From NCBI GenBank assembly GCA_018662715.1, contig JABJFP010000122.1, forward strand, positions 1-7,905: a stretch of DNA of 7,905 nucleotides. The letters run 5' to 3'. The translations under genes and the position numbers were made by a program. Position 1 is the first letter of the stretch; each line of letters begins with the position of its first letter. Under the pieces are notes generated by a model. That model was not told the DNA's origin. It made no database searches and saw nothing but the letters and a program-made list of their open reading frames with translations. This stretch comes from Methanobacteriota archaeon. Its GTDB lineage: Archaea > Thermoplasmatota > Poseidoniia > Poseidoniales > Poseidoniaceae. This document shows, piece after piece, positions 6,974 through 7,905 of this stretch.

Positions 6974-6981
6974 AGATATAA
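6974..6981 (-). promoter_or_regulatory. Candidate archaeal TATA box for the rpa operon
   Basis: The minus strand reads TTATATCT here, the most TATA-like sequence in the gap between the tldE-like gene and rpa. A start about 25 nt downstream would give a leader of roughly 55 nt. The match to the archaeal consensus is only fair and no clear BRE is visible; a second A/T-rich spot (CTTTATGG, near 7026-7033) is weaker. Confidence 0.3.
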
Positions 6982-7061
6982 CACTCCCTTTACCTCCATG
7001 GACTGCTACACCAACGACGACAGGCCATAAAGAATCGCTTTTGATTTTGTCTGATATTGAC

Positions 7062-7905
7062 TTATGCAGGGTTAACGCGTAGTCCTTCCATCAACAAAAC
7101 ATCGGGCAAATGCATGCTGCCTGATGAATAAGACCCTTGTCTGCGGACGTCATCTCCAAGGATTACATTCCCCGATAGAGCGTTTGCAAGATTTCCCGAG
7201 AGACCGGCTTGCTTGAGCGGACCAATAATTTCGCCGCCAACAACACGTAGAATGCTGCTTGTGGTAACTGAAAAGTCGCCGCTTGTGGGATTAGCAGTAT
7301 GAGCACCCATGACGCCGTTTACAACATAACCATCACCCATTTGTTCAAGCATCTGATCAAATGTCTGACTCGCTTTTGTGGAGGTCATCATGAGTTCTGA
7401 GGCACCCGTCGACGGAGGTGATTGGTGACCTCTACTTACGGCTGAACCGGTAGATTGCGCAGCATCAATACGTCCTTCTGCAACTTGCTGGGCTGCATCT
7501 CGGGTGGACCAAAGCATGTTTACTAATCGACCGGATTCAACCAAACTTTGCTTCCGTTTTGGAACTCCTTCACCGTCACGTGAACCCGAAGAAAAACCTC
7601 CTTCAAGAAGACCATTGTCCACTATTGAGAGGTCCTCGGCCATCACATTTTGATTCATCTTACCTGTCCAAAAGGATTCTTTCCGGACCAACTTTTCACC
7701 CATCATTGCCGGGGGAACAACCATAGAAAACAGAGGTGAGAATCCTTCACTCGTCATCAAAACAGGAGCATCTAAAGCCCCAGAATCAACTTCAATCGGA
7801 TTCTGAGTTCGGACGGCCCAATCTACAGCGAGTTCAATGCAATCAGGAACATCCACCATCTTTGTCCTTGATGAATCTCCTTGGTACGAGCTGGTCATTT
7901 TTCCA
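7062..7905 (-). CDS. TldE/PmbA-family protein, C-terminal part (start outside window)
   Basis: Member of the TldD/PmbA (TldE) family. TldD and TldE form a heterodimeric protease that trims unstructured peptides, and in bacteria processes modified peptides such as microcin B17 and degrades CcdA. The visible ~280 residues carry family signatures, numbered from the Met at 7898: DGEGVPKRKQSLVESGRL (108-125), QSTGSAVSR (148-156), GAHTANPTSGDFS (198-210), GEIIGPLKQAGLSGNL (222-237) and the terminal VLLMEGLRV. The frame stays open through that Met to the window edge, and family members are about 430-450 residues, so the N-terminal third is outside the window. There is no HExxxH metal motif at the place where TldD has one (around 57-80), which fits the TldE/PmbA half; a tldD gene would be expected upstream. 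The TAA stop is at 7064-7062. It is probably a separate transcription unit from rpa. Confidence 0.9.
   Translation of the reverse strand, partial: GKMTSSYQGDSSRTKMVDVPDCIELAVDWAVRTQNPIEVDSGALDAPVLMTSEGFSPLFSMVVPPAMMGEKLVRKESFWTGKMNQNVMAEDLSIVDNGLLEGGFSSGSRDGEGVPKRKQSLVESGRLVNMLWSTRDAAQQVAEGRIDAAQSTGSAVSRGHQSPPSTGASELMMTSTKASQTFDQMLEQMGDGYVVNGVMGAHTANPTSGDFSVTTSSILRVVGGEIIGPLKQAGLSGNLANALSGNVILGDDVRRQGSYSSGSMHLPDVLLMEGLRVNPA

Noticed and set aside
6894..6999. Possible 36-codon ORF from ATG 6999 on the minus strand overlapping the rpa start
   Set aside because: It has no SD at a suitable distance, a composition unlike the neighbours and overlaps the rpa start codon.
6896..7088. Open minus-strand frame of about 64 codons across the gap before rpa, ending in TGA overlapping the rpa ATG
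   Set aside because: It has no ATG, GTG or TTG near its beginning, overlaps the end of the tldE-like gene in another frame, and shows no family I recognise. An open run of this length is not improbable by chance.
7062..7898. Treating ATG 7898 as the true start of the TldE-like protein
   Set aside because: The frame is open to the window edge, no SD is visible in the few bases before it, and the family is about 150 residues longer at its N-terminus.

Overview
The window looks like archaeal, most likely euryarchaeal, chromosome. The best evidence is an RPA-type single-strand DNA-binding protein with a C4-type (CxxC...CxxH) zinc finger, followed directly by the RPA-associated protein (RPAP, COG3390 type), a gene pair I know only from euryarchaea. 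The moderate GC content, strong Shine-Dalgarno (SD) sequences and a CpaF/TadA-like secretion ATPase with two short TadB/TadC-like membrane proteins would suit Marine Group II / Poseidoniales or a related Thermoplasmatota lineage. That placement is inference; there is no rRNA or other taxonomic marker. I saw no tRNA, rRNA, CRISPR array, insertion sequence or attachment site.

Layout. Left edge to 1292, plus strand: the C-terminal 429 residues of an unrecognised, acidic, helical protein whose start lies outside the window. It meets the next gene tail to tail with only 2 bp between stop codons. From 1295 to the right edge every gene is on the minus strand. In transcription order (right to left) these are: the C-terminal part of a TldE/PmbA-family protein (7905-7062); a 165-bp gap that probably holds a promoter and leader; rpa (6896-5211); rpap (5211-4279); a 51-bp gap; a small unrecognised gene of 117 codons (4227-3874); a TadC-like membrane protein (3863-3282); a TadB-like membrane protein (3271-2540); and a CpaF/TadA-like ATPase (2536-1295).

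How the genes may work together. RPA and RPAP are coupled by a TGATG stop/start overlap and are expected to act together on single-stranded DNA in replication and repair. TadC, TadB and the ATPase form the inner-membrane platform and motor of a type IV filament or secretion machine; the SD of one gene lies in the end of the previous one. No pilin, prepilin peptidase or adhesin is visible. The small gene links the two blocks and may be cotranscribed with either. It has a weak pattern resemblance to phage tail proteins of the gpU kind. Several starts here are set by SD position, and four of them differ from the longest possible reading frame.

The points most worth a second look are the joining of an ssDNA-binding operon to a secretion motor, the small linking gene, and the repeated helical unit in the left-edge protein.
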